A DNA stretch of 64,000 nt, taken from Armatimonadota bacterium (GTDB lineage: Bacteria; Armatimonadota; JAAZEB01). The position numbers were made by a program, and so were the translations under genes. This document shows positions 37,290 through 47,700 of this stretch, piece by piece. Every line of letters starts with the position of its first letter. Position 1 is the first letter of the stretch. The stretch spans positions 1-64,000 of the forward strand of contig JAAZEM010000069.1 of NCBI GenBank assembly GCA_012512265.1, in the 5' to 3' direction. The notes beneath the pieces are model-generated. The model saw nothing but the letters and a program-made list of their open reading frames with translations. It did not search any database and was not told the DNA's origin.

Positions 37290-38303
37290 CTATGCCTCGA
37301 TCCGCACCGTCTCCCCGTCGCGTTGCGCCGAAAGCTCCGCGGCCAGGCACACCTCCTGCGTCTTGCAGGCATCCTCGATGTTCGGGGTGGGCTGGCGGCC
37401 ATCCAGGACGCACTCGACGAAGTGGTCGATCTCGGCGGTGAAGGGGTGGTAACGGACATCGCCGCTGCTGGGCACGATCGTGGGGATGGTAGCAAAATCG
37501 GTCTGGCCGGGAAGAAGCCGTTTCGAATAGAGGCGGTTATCGCGAATCGTGCCCTCTGTGCCCAGAAGGTGAACGCCGATGGTGAAGGGACACTGCGCCT
37601 CCAGGGAGCATCCGACCTTGCCGATGGCGCCCGAGGAGAACTTCAGCGTGGCAACGAGGGTGGTGGGATAGTCAAAGTCGGGCCGGCGGCGGATGCTGCG
37701 CGCGCTCACTTCCACCACCTCGCCGGCGCAGTAGCGGATGAGGTCCACCACATGGCACCCGCCGGTGATGAAGGCGCCCCCGGCGAACTCGCGCCGGCGG
37801 ATCCATTCGTAGCTGGGGAAGGTGGGCTTGATGCCGTGCCAGAAATCGCACTCAGCGTAGACGATCTCACCGATGGCGCCCTGGTCGAGGAGCGTGCGGA
37901 TCGTCTGCACCATGGGGTTCCAGCGGAAGACGAAGCTGACGATGCTGAGCACGCCGGCCTCGCGCACGCTCTCCCGGAGGCCGCGCACCTCATCTAGTTG
38001 GATGCCCGCGGGTTTCTCCAGGACGATGTGCTTCCGTGCACGCGCGGCCTGGGTGGCCAGGCGGGCGTGCAGATAGTTTGGCATGCAGATGGAGACGGCA
38101 TCCACGCGGTCATCGCTCAGCAACGCCTCGTAGTTGGGGTAGAGGGCGCACTCCAGGCCCAATTCCTCGACGAGGCGCTTGGCGCTCTCTTCACGCCGGC
38201 TGCAGACGCCGATGATCCGCGTGTGCGGGTTCTTCAGGTAGGCCTTCGCATGCTCGCGCGAGACCGCACCCGCGCCCATGATGGCAACACCGATCTCCTT
38301 CAT
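37290..38303 (-). CDS. Gfo/Idh/MocA family oxidoreductase
   Basis: KEIGVAIMGAGAVSREHAKAYLKNPHTRIIGVCSRREESAKRL...RARKHIVLEKPAGIQLDEVRGL. Confidence 0.93.
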   Translation of the reverse strand: MKEIGVAIMGAGAVSREHAKAYLKNPHTRIIGVCSRREESAKRLVEELGLECALYPNYEALLSDDRVDAVSICMPNYLHARLATQAARARKHIVLEKPAGIQLDEVRGLRESVREAGVLSIVSFVFRWNPMVQTIRTLLDQGAIGEIVYAECDFWHGIKPTFPSYEWIRRREFAGGAFITGGCHVVDLIRYCAGEVVEVSARSIRRRPDFDYPTTLVATLKFSSGAIGKVGCSLEAQCPFTIGVHLLGTEGTIRDNRLYSKRLLPGQTDFATIPTIVPSSGDVRYHPFTAEIDHFVECVLDGRQPTPNIEDACKTQEVCLAAELSAQRDGETVRIEA

Positions 38304-38423
38304 CTATCCATTCCCCTCCAGCGCCGGCCGGGGTGATCCGTCCGGCCAGGCAGGATCCAGTTCGCGAAGCGAGTGCCGGCTCCCTGCCGCCGGTAGCCTG
38401 CTGAGTGGATTGGCCGGCCGTGA

Positions 38424-39233
38424 TTACCGCTGGGCGCTCTTTTCTGCAGGGCGCGCGCGCAGGAAGTAGGGATCGCGAGCGAGCTCCGCAAGGGCGGTGT
38501 CGAGGATCGCCTTCGCGCGGGCGAGGCGGCATTCGGCGGCGCCCACGCGCCCAAGGGTGAGAAGCCCCTTCTCGCGCAGGACGGGCTCAATGGCATCGAA
38601 GCGGGCCGGGATGGGCGCCGAATGGCAGTAGATCTCCATCACGTAGTCGCGGCCCCTATCTCGGCCCCGGAGGCGGTAGCGCGTCTCGAAGTCGATGAAC
38701 GGCACGCGCGCGAGCTCCTCGGCGGTGTGGAGCAGCGTGCAGTTGCGGAAATCGACGCCGAGGAGAAGCACGTAGCCGTCGCACTGCGTCAGCCGGTAGA
38801 GCGGGGAGTGCTCGTCACACGACCCTTTGGCGTTGATGTGGTCGTCCAGGAGAAAGCCGGCGCGCGGACCGATTGCCGCGACGGGGTGTGTCGGCTCCAG
38901 GCTGCGCCGGGCATCCGGGTGCAAGCGCGCGGCCTCGGTGATCGCGCCCACCAGCGAGGGGGTGGCCTGGACGTCAAACAGAGGGCCGCTGCGGCAGTAG
39001 TCGAGCATCGAGCCGCGGAAGGGGAAGGTAGGCACCGCGAGCGTGCCTTCCGGACCAAGCACGTCCAGGAATGCCTGCACGACCGCGGGCGCGCCGCCGT
39101 CCACGTAGCCGATCCGGCTCATGGCGCTATGCACCAACACCACATCGCCCGCGCGCAAGCCCAGCGCGCGCAGGTCGCGAACGAGATCGGCCGTGGTCAC
39201 GCGGGGAAGAGGATGATCGCCTTGTTTCTCCAT
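38424..39233 (-). CDS. Aminoglycoside N3-acetyltransferase (AAC(3)/YokD) family protein
   Basis: LRALGLRAGDVVLVHSAMSRIGYVDGGAPAVVQAFLDVLGPEGTLAVPTFPF...EPTHPVAAIGPRAGFLLDDH. Confidence 0.9.
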   Translation of the reverse strand: MEKQGDHPLPRVTTADLVRDLRALGLRAGDVVLVHSAMSRIGYVDGGAPAVVQAFLDVLGPEGTLAVPTFPFRGSMLDYCRSGPLFDVQATPSLVGAITEAARLHPDARRSLEPTHPVAAIGPRAGFLLDDHINAKGSCDEHSPLYRLTQCDGYVLLLGVDFRNCTLLHTAEELARVPFIDFETRYRLRGRDRGRDYVMEIYCHSAPIPARFDAIEPVLREKGLLTLGRVGAAECRLARAKAILDTALAELARDPYFLRARPAEKSAQR

Positions 39234-39407
39234 GATGCCCCTCTTCGCCGCGCCGCCCGTGCTTCCCTTCGCGCCCCTCGGGGGGGGGCATTATCTGCGG
39301 ATGAACACAGATGGACACCGATAGCGGAAAGACGAGCCGGCTTGGCTATAGGAAAGGCCGCGTCCGTGTCCGCCCCCTCCATCCGCCGGCGATTTGGTAG
39401 CGGGGGC

Positions 39408-39468
39408 CTGGGAGGGGGAGCCACGAACGGGCTTTGCCTACAAGCAGCGCGGAGCCTGGGCTCCGCGC
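39408..39468 (+). repeat. Dispersed hairpin element, copy A
   Basis: CTGGGAGGGGGAGCCACGAACGGGCTTTGCCTACAAGCAGCGCGGAGCCTGGGCTCCGCGC; near-identical core at 51133-51194 and (inverted) 51044-51098. Confidence 0.8.
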
Positions 39469-39629
39469 GAGAGGTGTGGTGGACACCCCCGAAGGGATCT
39501 CACACTCCCGGGAGCCCCCACCCGGCCCATCCATCCCCTTCACGCGCGGTATCACCGCCGGGCTGCACCAGGGTTGTCCTGCTGGAATCTGGGTAGTAAA
39601 GAAAGAGTGCGTGCCCCATCGCAGGGATG

Positions 39630-39658
39630 TTGACAACACCATTATCAAGTGCTATACT
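39630..39658 (+). promoter_or_regulatory. Sigma70 promoter TTGACA - 17 bp - TATACT of the dnaK operon
   Basis: TTGACAACACCATTATCAAGTGCTATACT, about 130 nt upstream of dnaK. Confidence 0.8.
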
Positions 39659-39786
39659 AAGCCTAGACTAAAGATCAGATCGGGCGAATCCCGGGGCAAG
39701 GGACGAGCTGTATCAGGGCCGGGGAGCCGGTAGGTTGATGAGGGGAAAGTGGGCGGAGAACGCCCGCGCGAAGAGGTGAGAAGACT

Positions 39787-41691
39787 ATGGCAAGAATCGT
39801 GGGAATCGATCTGGGGACCACCAACTCCGTGATCTCGGTCATGGAAGGTGGCGAGCCCACCGTCATTCCGAATGCCGAGGGCGGGCGAATCACGCCTTCC
39901 GTGGTTGCGTTCACGAAAACGGGAGAGCGCATCGTCGGTCAGCCGGCTAAGCGGCAGGCGGTGATCAACTCCGAAAACACCATTTTCTCCGTCAAGCGCT
40001 TCATGGGCCGCCGCTACGCAGAGGTGGCGGAAGAGCGCAAGATGGTGCCCTACAAGGTGGTGGAGGGCAAGAACGGAATGGCCATGATCGAGATCCAGGG
40101 GAAGCAGTATACCCCCGAGGAGATCTCGGCCATGACCCTCCAGAAGCTGAAGGCAGATGCGGAGGCGTTCCTGGGTGAGAAGATCACCGACGCCGTTATC
40201 ACCGTGCCGGCCTACTTCAACGACGCCCAGCGCACGGCCACCAAGACCGCCGGTGAGATCGCCGGGTTCAACGTCCGGCGCATCATCAACGAGCCGACGG
40301 CGGCATCGCTCGCCTATGGCCTGGAGAAGAAGAAGAACGAGACGATCCTCGTCTTCGACCTGGGTGGCGGTACCTTCGATGTCTCCGTGCTCGATGTGGG
40401 TGACGGCGTCTTCGAGGTCAAGTCCACGGCTGGCGATACGCACCTGGGCGGCGACGACTGGGACGAGCGCCTGGTCCACTATCTGGCAGACGAGTTCCAG
40501 AAGATGGAAGGTGTGGACCTGCGCAAGGATCGCCAGGCGCTGCAGCGGTTGCGCGAGGCAGCCGAGAAGGCGAAGGTGGAGCTCTCCAGCGTCACCCAGA
40601 CGAACATCAACCTCCCCTACATCACCGCGACGCAGGAGGGTGCCAAGCACCTGGATCTCACGATCACGCGCGCCAAGTTCGAGGACCTGACACGCGACCT
40701 GGTGCACCGCCTGGAAGGCCCCTTCCAGCAGGCGCTGCAAGACGCGGGCCTGAGCGCAAGCCAGATCGATGAGGTGGTGCTCGTCGGAGGCTCCACGCGC
40801 ATGCCGATGGTGCAGGAGATGGTCCGCCGCATCACGGGGAGAGAGCCGCACAAGGGCGTGAACCCCGATGAGGTCGTGGCCGTGGGCGCCGCGATCCAGG
40901 GCGGGGTCCTCGCGGGCGAGGTGAAGGATGTGCTCCTCCTCGACGTGACGCCGCTCTCCCTGGGCATCGAGACGCTCGGCGGGGTCTTCACCCGCCTGGT
41001 GGAACGGAACACGACCATCCCGGCGCACAAGACGGAGGTCTTCTCGACGGCTGCCGATGGCCAGACGCAGGTCACCATCATGGTCTACCAGGGCGAGCGC
41101 GAGATGGCGCGCGAGAACCGGCTGTTGGGCCAGTTCGACCTCACCGGCATCCCGCCCGCGCCCCGCGGCGTCCCGCAGATCGAGGTGAGCTTCGATGTCG
41201 ACGCCAACGGCATCTTGAACGTGAGCGCGAAGGATCGCGGCACGGGCCGGCAGCAATCGATCACGATCACGGGCTCCACCAGCCTGGATAAGAGCGATGT
41301 CGAGCGCATGGTGCGTGAAGCCGCCGAGCACGCGGAAGAGGACAAGAAGCGCCGCGAGCAGGCCGAAGCGCGCAACCGCGTCGATAGCATGTCCTACGAG
41401 GCGGAGCGCGTGTTGCGCGAGATGGGCGATAAGATCCCGCCCCAGGAGAAGGGCGAGGTGCAGCGCGCGCTCGACGAGGCCCGAGAGGCCCTGAAGGGGG
41501 ATGATATGAACCGGATCTCCGCCGCGGGCCAGATGCTGGAGCAGGCGCTCTACAAGGCAACGCAGGCGGCCTACCAGGCGCAGGGTGGCGCACAAGGAGC
41601 CGCCACCGGCGCGGGCGGCCCCCAGGCGGAGGCGACTTCGCAGGGCCCCGGTGAGGAGGTGATCGACGCCGAGTTCAAGGAGACCAACTGA
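39787..41691 (+). CDS. dnaK: Chaperone protein DnaK
   Basis: [42 protein letters not shown]...[38 protein letters not shown]. Confidence 0.98.
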   Translation: MARIVGIDLGTTNSVISVMEGGEPTVIPNAEGGRITPSVVAFTKTGERIVGQPAKRQAVINSENTIFSVKRFMGRRYAEVAEERKMVPYKVVEGKNGMAMIEIQGKQYTPEEISAMTLQKLKADAEAFLGEKITDAVITVPAYFNDAQRTATKTAGEIAGFNVRRIINEPTAASLAYGLEKKKNETILVFDLGGGTFDVSVLDVGDGVFEVKSTAGDTHLGGDDWDERLVHYLADEFQKMEGVDLRKDRQALQRLREAAEKAKVELSSVTQTNINLPYITATQEGAKHLDLTITRAKFEDLTRDLVHRLEGPFQQALQDAGLSASQIDEVVLVGGSTRMPMVQEMVRRITGREPHKGVNPDEVVAVGAAIQGGVLAGEVKDVLLLDVTPLSLGIETLGGVFTRLVERNTTIPAHKTEVFSTAADGQTQVTIMVYQGEREMARENRLLGQFDLTGIPPAPRGVPQIEVSFDVDANGILNVSAKDRGTGRQQSITITGSTSLDKSDVERMVREAAEHAEEDKKRREQAEARNRVDSMSYEAERVLREMGDKIPPQEKGEVQRALDEAREALKGDDMNRISAAGQMLEQALYKATQAAYQAQGGAQGAATGAGGPQAEATSQGPGEEVIDAEFKETN

Positions 41692-41843
41692 CACCACACG
41701 GCGGAATGGGGACACGGATCAGGGGGGCTGATACCTGGCCGTCCGTGATCCGCTCCCCAAGCCGCGGATGGAGCGAAATAGAGCAGGGGATACCCCTGCA
41801 TCCACGCGCCGGTTCCGTTTTGAGAGGAGGGAGGTAGAGAAAG

Positions 41844-42290
41844 ATGCTTCGACCTACTTGGGAGCCCTTTACCAACGTGATCGCGCTCCGGGATCAGATC
41901 AACCGGTTGTTCGATGAGAGCGTCTCTCGCGCACCGGGGCGCGAGGGAATGGCGCGGCGTGGCTGGGCGCCCGCGGTGGATATCTTCGAGGACAACGACA
42001 CCATTACCCTCAAGATGGATCTGCCTGGCGTTCAGCAATCGGATATCCAGGTGGATCTCGAGGGCGAGACGCTGACCATCCGGGGCGAGCGCACGCTGAG
42101 CGACCAGGATTCTCCCAACTGCCTGCGCGCCGAGCGAGTCTCTGGACCGTTTCTGCGCACCTTTACCCTGGCAACGCAGGTACAGGCAGACCGCGTGACG
42201 GCGCAGTATCGCGATGGCGTGCTGGTGGTGACGATCCCGAAGGCAGAGGAGACCAAGCCGCGTCGCATCCAGATCAGTGCCACCGCTTAG
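41844..42290 (+). CDS. Small heat shock protein (Hsp20/alpha-crystallin)
   Basis: WAPAVDIFEDNDTITLKMDLPGVQQSDIQVDLEGETLTIRGERTL...GPFLRTFTLATQVQADRVTAQYRDGVLVVTIPKAEETKPRRIQI. Confidence 0.95.
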   Translation: MLRPTWEPFTNVIALRDQINRLFDESVSRAPGREGMARRGWAPAVDIFEDNDTITLKMDLPGVQQSDIQVDLEGETLTIRGERTLSDQDSPNCLRAERVSGPFLRTFTLATQVQADRVTAQYRDGVLVVTIPKAEETKPRRIQISATA

Positions 42291-42409
42291 GATTCCAGCC
42301 ATAGAGGCTGAGCACCATTCAGGCATGCGGCCGATTGTTGGAGCATCATCCGTGCCGGGGCGCGCGGCAGCGCCGCGCCCCCGGGCACAGGTAAGGAAGA
42401 TAGAGGGAT

Positions 42410-42994
42410 ATGGCTGACGAGAGAGAGCCTGTTCAGGAAGCGGCGGCGGCAGAGGCGGCCGCGGAGCCGGAGAGTGGGCGGCGGGGTAACGAGCGTATCG
42501 CCGAGCTCGAAGCGCGCGTCGCGGAGCTGGAAGCGGCCCTGGAGCAGCGAACACAGGAAGCCGAGGCACGCGAGAAGGAAGCGAAGGAGTTCCTGGAAGG
42601 ATGGCAGCGCGAGCGCGCGAGCTTTGAGAACTTCCGGAAACGCATGGCACGCGAATTGGACGAGGCCGGCACTGTGGCCAAGGTGGACCTGATCCGGGCG
42701 ATTCTCCCGGCGGTGGATAACCTGGAGCGGGCGCTGGACGATGAGAGCACGAGCGCCGATGTGGTGCGACAGGGTGTCCGCTTGATCCATGAGCAGCTCC
42801 TCACGGCACTGCAGAAGCAGGGATTGAAAGAGGTGCCGACCACCGGCGAGACGTTTGATCCAAACGTCCACGAGGCGATTGACGCGGTAGAGAATACAGA
42901 GTATGCGCCGGACACCGTTGTGGAGCCTCTCTTGAAGGGGTACACCTTCGGTGAACGGCTGGTGAGGCCAGCTCGCGTGCGAGTGGCTCGCTAA
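42410..42994 (+). CDS. grpE: Nucleotide exchange factor GrpE
   Basis: FENFRKRMARELDEAGTVAKVDLIRAILPAVDNLERALDDEST...QLLTALQKQGLKEVPTTGETFDPNVHEAIDAVENTEYAPDTVVEPLLKGYTFGERLVRPARVRVA. Confidence 0.96.
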   Translation: MADEREPVQEAAAAEAAAEPESGRRGNERIAELEARVAELEAALEQRTQEAEAREKEAKEFLEGWQRERASFENFRKRMARELDEAGTVAKVDLIRAILPAVDNLERALDDESTSADVVRQGVRLIHEQLLTALQKQGLKEVPTTGETFDPNVHEAIDAVENTEYAPDTVVEPLLKGYTFGERLVRPARVRVAR

Positions 42995-43272
42995 GCGGAG
43001 GATGACGATGGGATGGGCGGTGAGCGGAACGCCCAACGGAATGAATGCATGCCTGCGGCGTGCTTTCCGCCCCGTCGCAGATTCCGTGTAGAGTACCCGC
43101 ATCGAGCGAAACTCCGTTCTGCCCTGGCTCGGGGCCAGTGTGAGCCTGGCCGTATGCGCGGAGCGCGGGCACTGAGTGGGTTGGGATGGAGACGAGGACG
43201 CCGTGAGGGATGAGGAGGGCGAGGCGAACGCCGGTTGCCCGCCCCCTCTCCCTTGTCAGATCCGGGGAGAAG

Positions 43273-44241
43273 ATGTCGACATTCAAGGACTACTACGAGG
43301 TGTTGGGCGTGAAGCGGGACGCGACTGAGAAAGAGATCAAGCAGGCGTTCCGCAAGCTCGCGCGCAAATACCACCCGGACGTGAACCCCGGCGACCCCGC
43401 TGCTGCCGAGAAGTTCAAGGAGCTGAGCGAGGCCTACGAGGTGCTGAGCGACCCGGAGAAACGGAAAGCCTATGACCACTTCGGGGCGCAGTGGAAGCAG
43501 GCCCAGCAGGCGGGTGCCCGCGGCTTCGACTTCCAGAACCCCTATGGGGGCACGGTTCACTTCGATCTGGGAGGCGACCAGGATATCAACGAGATCCTGC
43601 GCAACATCTTCGGCCTGGGCGGCGGCTTTGGCGAGGGTGGAGCGGCGCGCGGCGGTCGCGGCGGCTTCGGCTTCGGTGATCTCTTCGGGAGTGCGTTTCG
43701 CGATCGGGGGGGCATGGGAGGAGCTCCTGTCCGCGGCGCCGATGTCGCCGCCGAGATGGAGATCACTCTCGAAGAGGCGTATCATGGGGGCGCGAAGCAG
43801 GTCCAGATCAACGGCCGGCGCGTGGAGGTCAAGATCCCCGCTGGCGTGGATACTGGAGCCCGGCTTCGCCTGGGTGGCATGGGCGAGCGCAGCCAGCACG
43901 GCGGCCCCCCCGGCGACCTCTATCTGACGGTGCGCGTCCGCCCGCACCCGGTTTTCCAACGCGACGGCGACAATCTGCGCTGCGACGTACAGATCAGTTT
44001 CGCGACGGCTGCCCTGGGGGGCGAGGCAACGGTGCGCACCCTGCGCGGTGGCACCGTCCAGATGAAGATTCCGGCTGGCACCCAGGGGGGACAGGTGTTT
44101 CGCCTGGGCGGTTTGGGAATGCCCAAGCGAGGTGGTTCGGGCTATGGCGACCTGCTGGCACGGGTCAACATTATCGTGCCCCGTGACCTGAGTGACCATG
44201 AGCGCGAGCTCGTTGAGGAGCTCGCCCGGCAGAGAGGGTGA
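43273..44241 (+). CDS. DnaJ / CbpA-type J-domain protein lacking the CXXCXGXG zinc-finger region
   Basis: [41 protein letters not shown]...HPD; G/F region; C-terminal domains present; no CXXCXGXG repeats. Confidence 0.95.
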   Translation: MSTFKDYYEVLGVKRDATEKEIKQAFRKLARKYHPDVNPGDPAAAEKFKELSEAYEVLSDPEKRKAYDHFGAQWKQAQQAGARGFDFQNPYGGTVHFDLGGDQDINEILRNIFGLGGGFGEGGAARGGRGGFGFGDLFGSAFRDRGGMGGAPVRGADVAAEMEITLEEAYHGGAKQVQINGRRVEVKIPAGVDTGARLRLGGMGERSQHGGPPGDLYLTVRVRPHPVFQRDGDNLRCDVQISFATAALGGEATVRTLRGGTVQMKIPAGTQGGQVFRLGGLGMPKRGGSGYGDLLARVNIIVPRDLSDHERELVEELARQRG

Positions 44242-44582
44242 AAAGGATGGGGGAGGACCGCCGGGACGAGCCGTTATTCCTGATCAGCGTAGTCGCACGG
44301 ATCTGCGATATGCATCCGCAGAGCATCCGGCTCTACGAACGATTGGGGCTCATTCGTCCACGCTACATCAGCAAGCGCCGCTTCTTCTCCGAGGCGGATA
44401 TCGAGCGCCTTCGCCAGATCCGGCGCCTGACCCAGGAGATGGGCGTGAACCTGGCGGGGGTGGAGATCATCTTCAGCTTGTTGGACAAGATCGACCAGCT
44501 CCAGCAAGAGCTCGAGGATATCAAGGCGGAGCACCGTCGCGCCACGGGCGCTTTCCTGCTTCCCGCCAGTCCGGATGAGTGA
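44238..44582 (+). CDS. hspR: MerR-family heat shock repressor HspR
   Basis: [74 protein letters not shown], directly after the dnaJ-like gene. Confidence 0.93.
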   Translation: MKRMGEDRRDEPLFLISVVARICDMHPQSIRLYERLGLIRPRYISKRRFFSEADIERLRQIRRLTQEMGVNLAGVEIIFSLLDKIDQLQQELEDIKAEHRRATGAFLLPASPDE

Positions 44583-44644
44583 TTCCTTCGCTTCGCGCGA
44601 ACGCTTTGGGGCATGGGGCGGCGCGGGCGCGGAGCCGCCGGGAA

Positions 44645-44686
44645 GGCCGCTCGATGGCAGAGGCCCTGCCACCGGGCGGCCTTTTT
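44645..44686 (+). terminator. Rho-independent terminator of the heat-shock block
   Basis: GGCCGCTCGATGGCAG-AGGCC-CTGCCACCGGGCGGCC followed by TTTTT; one mismatch and one G-U pair. Confidence 0.85.
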
Positions 44687-44700
44687 CCGTGGTATCGCGC

Positions 44701-47700
44701 TTACTCCAGCAGGTAATCCGTCACCCCTGCCTCGGGCGTGAAGCTCAGCCTCTCGCCCGCCTGAACCTTGGCGGTGGCAGGCTGATACGCTTCGTTGCGC
44801 GCCTGGATGCGCACCTGCGCGGGAGCCTTGCTAAGGAGCGCACGCGTGTCGACCGCGATGGCGCCGCACCCGCGGTCCGCCGGGATGCTCTTCAGGCGCA
44901 TGTCCTTGTGGAACTCCGGCAGGCCCTCGGCCGGGAAGTGGTCCCAGGGCCCCAGGTTGCCGCACGGAACCAGGCGCCACCCCTTCGCTTCGCGCTTCAG
45001 CCACACCGCGCCCTGCGCCTCGACTGCCTCGACGCGCGCCGGGCGGTCGCCGGCGTTGAGATAGATGTACTCGGGGCAGCGGGTGTAATCGACGCGCCGG
45101 CCATCGATGAGGGCGCTAAACGCGAGGATCTCGCCCGGCTTGGTGATCAGCCAGCCGTAGGGTGGGAGACGATAGCCTTCCACCTCCCACTCCTGCTCGG
45201 GGTTGTAGTTGACGTGCACCGTGAGACCCCGGCTATACCGGACGCGCACCCGGCCGAGCTTGCGCGAGTCCTCGCGCAACGCCTGGCTGGTGGAGACGAA
45301 GTTGCGGCCGTTGTGATAGTGGATCTCGGTGACACGGTCGGTGAGATACTCCTTCTGCACGCCCTGCATCAGCGCGTAGAGCTGGATCATGCGCGAGAGC
45401 GGCGGGAGATAGCTGTAGCCGATAATCAGCATGTGCCCGTAGGCAAGGCTGGCAGAGACGTACTGGTGGAACTCCACCGGCGCGGGCCATTCGCCCTTGT
45501 CGCCGTAGAGCCGGTTGGCCTGCTGGGCATCCCGGAAGAAGACCGAGGGCGCGTAGCCCATCATCGTGCCGTGATTCAGCGGGTGGATCTTCAGCAGGTC
45601 GAAGTCGACCAGCGGCGGGATCTTCGAGGCATCCTCGCCCATGAAGAGCGAGGCATAGTCCATATCGGCGATCCCGGCGTACATCCACCGGACGGCGCCC
45701 TCGCTCATCACCGTGCCATACCACTTGCGCGTCTCCAACATGCTGTCGCCGTTGAAGTAGATCTGGTCGCGCGCGATGCCGGCGCCGGGCACGCCCGCCT
45801 CGAAGTCACTCGCGTCGGGGCGCTGGCACGAGTGAGTGTCCATGTAGGCCGAATCGGGCGCGTAGTACTTGTGCGCCTTCTCGCCTACCAGACGGGCGAG
45901 CACGGGGAGGTAGTTCGCCTTCGCCCGGTAGTTGCCAAACCACCCTTCGGCGAGGTCGCCGTTCGGGCGCAGTGCGACGCAGTTCTCGTCGAAGAACTCG
46001 TTCAGGGGGAACCAGTCGCGCAGGTCGCTATACGCGCCGAAGAGGTAGCCTAGCTCCTTGATCTCCTTGCGGTAGGCCTGGATCTGCTCCATGGTGAGCG
46101 AGGGGTGCGGCTTCCAGCGCGCGCTAAAGCCCTCGGCGAAGTCCTGCACGTAGAAGCGCGCGAAGTCGCACGTGATCACGTGGTCGATGCCATGCCGCTT
46201 CATCGTCCGCCACAGGTTTGGCTGGATGTAGCTTGCCATGGCGAACATGTAGGGCGCGAGGCGCTCCAGATGTGGCGTCGCGGGGTGCGGGATGTTGGGG
46301 AGCACCTCGGCGAATTCGGGCGAAACCGTGACCAGAACGCGCTCGCGCAGGTCGTTGCGCCGGCCATTGGTGAGCGGGAAGTACTCGGTGCCGGTCATCA
46401 GCATCACGCCGTCTCCGCCCTGCGAAACCTGGCCGTTGATCCGGCTGCAGAGCGAGTGGTACCAGTCCGAGTAAACCGAGACAAAGACGTCGCGGCCGCA
46501 GGCAACGAGCGGGCCGGGGCCCATGCCGTAGGTAAGGTAGGGCACGGCGATGGGCCGGGCATCCGGCAACCCCACCACGCGCCCGAAGCCAAGCCCGGTG
46601 GCCGCGCCACCCGCGCAGGCGACGTCCACGACGAGGGTGGAGCCCCGAAGGGTGTAGGTGGCCTCCCACGTGGTACCTTGCTCCCAGCGCGCGGTGAGCC
46701 GGCGGTTTGCCAGCTTCGCGGAGACAAGTTTCGGCGCGCCTGCCCGTGCGCTGCCCGGGGCCTCATGCTTCAGCTCGCCGCCAGCCATCGGCTGGAACCA
46801 CGGACCGTCGTTCCAGCGCGCGCTGATGCCGTCGAACAGGCCCTTGGTTGGATCTACGCGGTACTGGAGCACGCCGGCCTGGGTGCGGCAGGTGAAGAGC
46901 GCGCCCGGGGCGGCCGCTTCCACCTGCGTCTTCACGCCTCGGGGCGGTGTGGGGAGCATCCCATCATCCGAGATCGGGAAAGCAGGCTTGGCGGGCCGCG
47001 TGTTGGCCGTGAACGGCTTGCGGTTGCGCGTGTAGAAGGCGAGTGACTCCAGGGTGAGCCGGCGGGGCTTCTCGGCCCGGCCCACATTGATCTCCAGTCC
47101 GGTGAAATGCATCGGGAAGCGCGCGCCGGCAAGCGCCCGGCTCTCAAGCACTCCGTGGAGAAGCTGCCAGTAGGTGCTGGTCACTGTGCCCATATCGATG
47201 GCGAAATCGCGGCCGGCAGCATCCACCAGGTGGGCCACCACGTTGGGATGGCGCTCTTTCATGCGCTCCGTCTCGGAGTAGAGCCACAGGTTCGCGGCAT
47301 CGAACCGGCCCTCGATCAGGATCGGCTCGGCCGGACGCAGGAGGATCGCTGCCGCCTTCTCGTTAGGGCCCCAGGTGACCTGCGCGCCCCGGTCGCGCCA
47401 CAGGCGGTACTTCTCGGAGAGCTGGACGGAGGCATCCACCTCACCGATAACGGACGCGCTCCAGCCCTTCAGGTCGCCGAATGCCACCTGCGCCCGCGGG
47501 TTCTCCTGCCGGCCCGTCCAGACCACCTCGTAGGGGCGCTCTCCCGGGCGCGAATCGGCGGGGAGAGCCGGGTTCACCGGAATGGGGCGTATCTCCTCGG
47601 CGGCCTCCATCGCGCGGCGCAGCCGGGCCACCTCGCTCGTGCTCAGGACGCCCAGCTTCGCGTCGCTGATTACCAGCGGCGCGCGGTCTCGATTGACCGC

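Noticed and set aside
38424-39233. AAC(3)-family gene as an antibiotic-resistance determinant
   Set aside because: Family membership is clear, but many AAC(3)/YokD homologues in environmental genomes act on other substrates; resistance cannot be claimed from sequence context.
39620-39690. Candidate HAIR or CIRCE operator near the dnaK promoter
   Set aside because: Only partial matches (e.g. TCAAGT...ACTAAG); no CTTGAGT-N7-ACTCAAG or TTAGCACTC-N9-GAGTGCTAA arrangement found by eye.
39652-41715. 687-aa ORF on the strand opposite dnaK
   Set aside because: Long antisense ORFs opposite dnaK are a well-known artefact of its codon usage in high-GC genomes; the sense strand is unambiguous DnaK.
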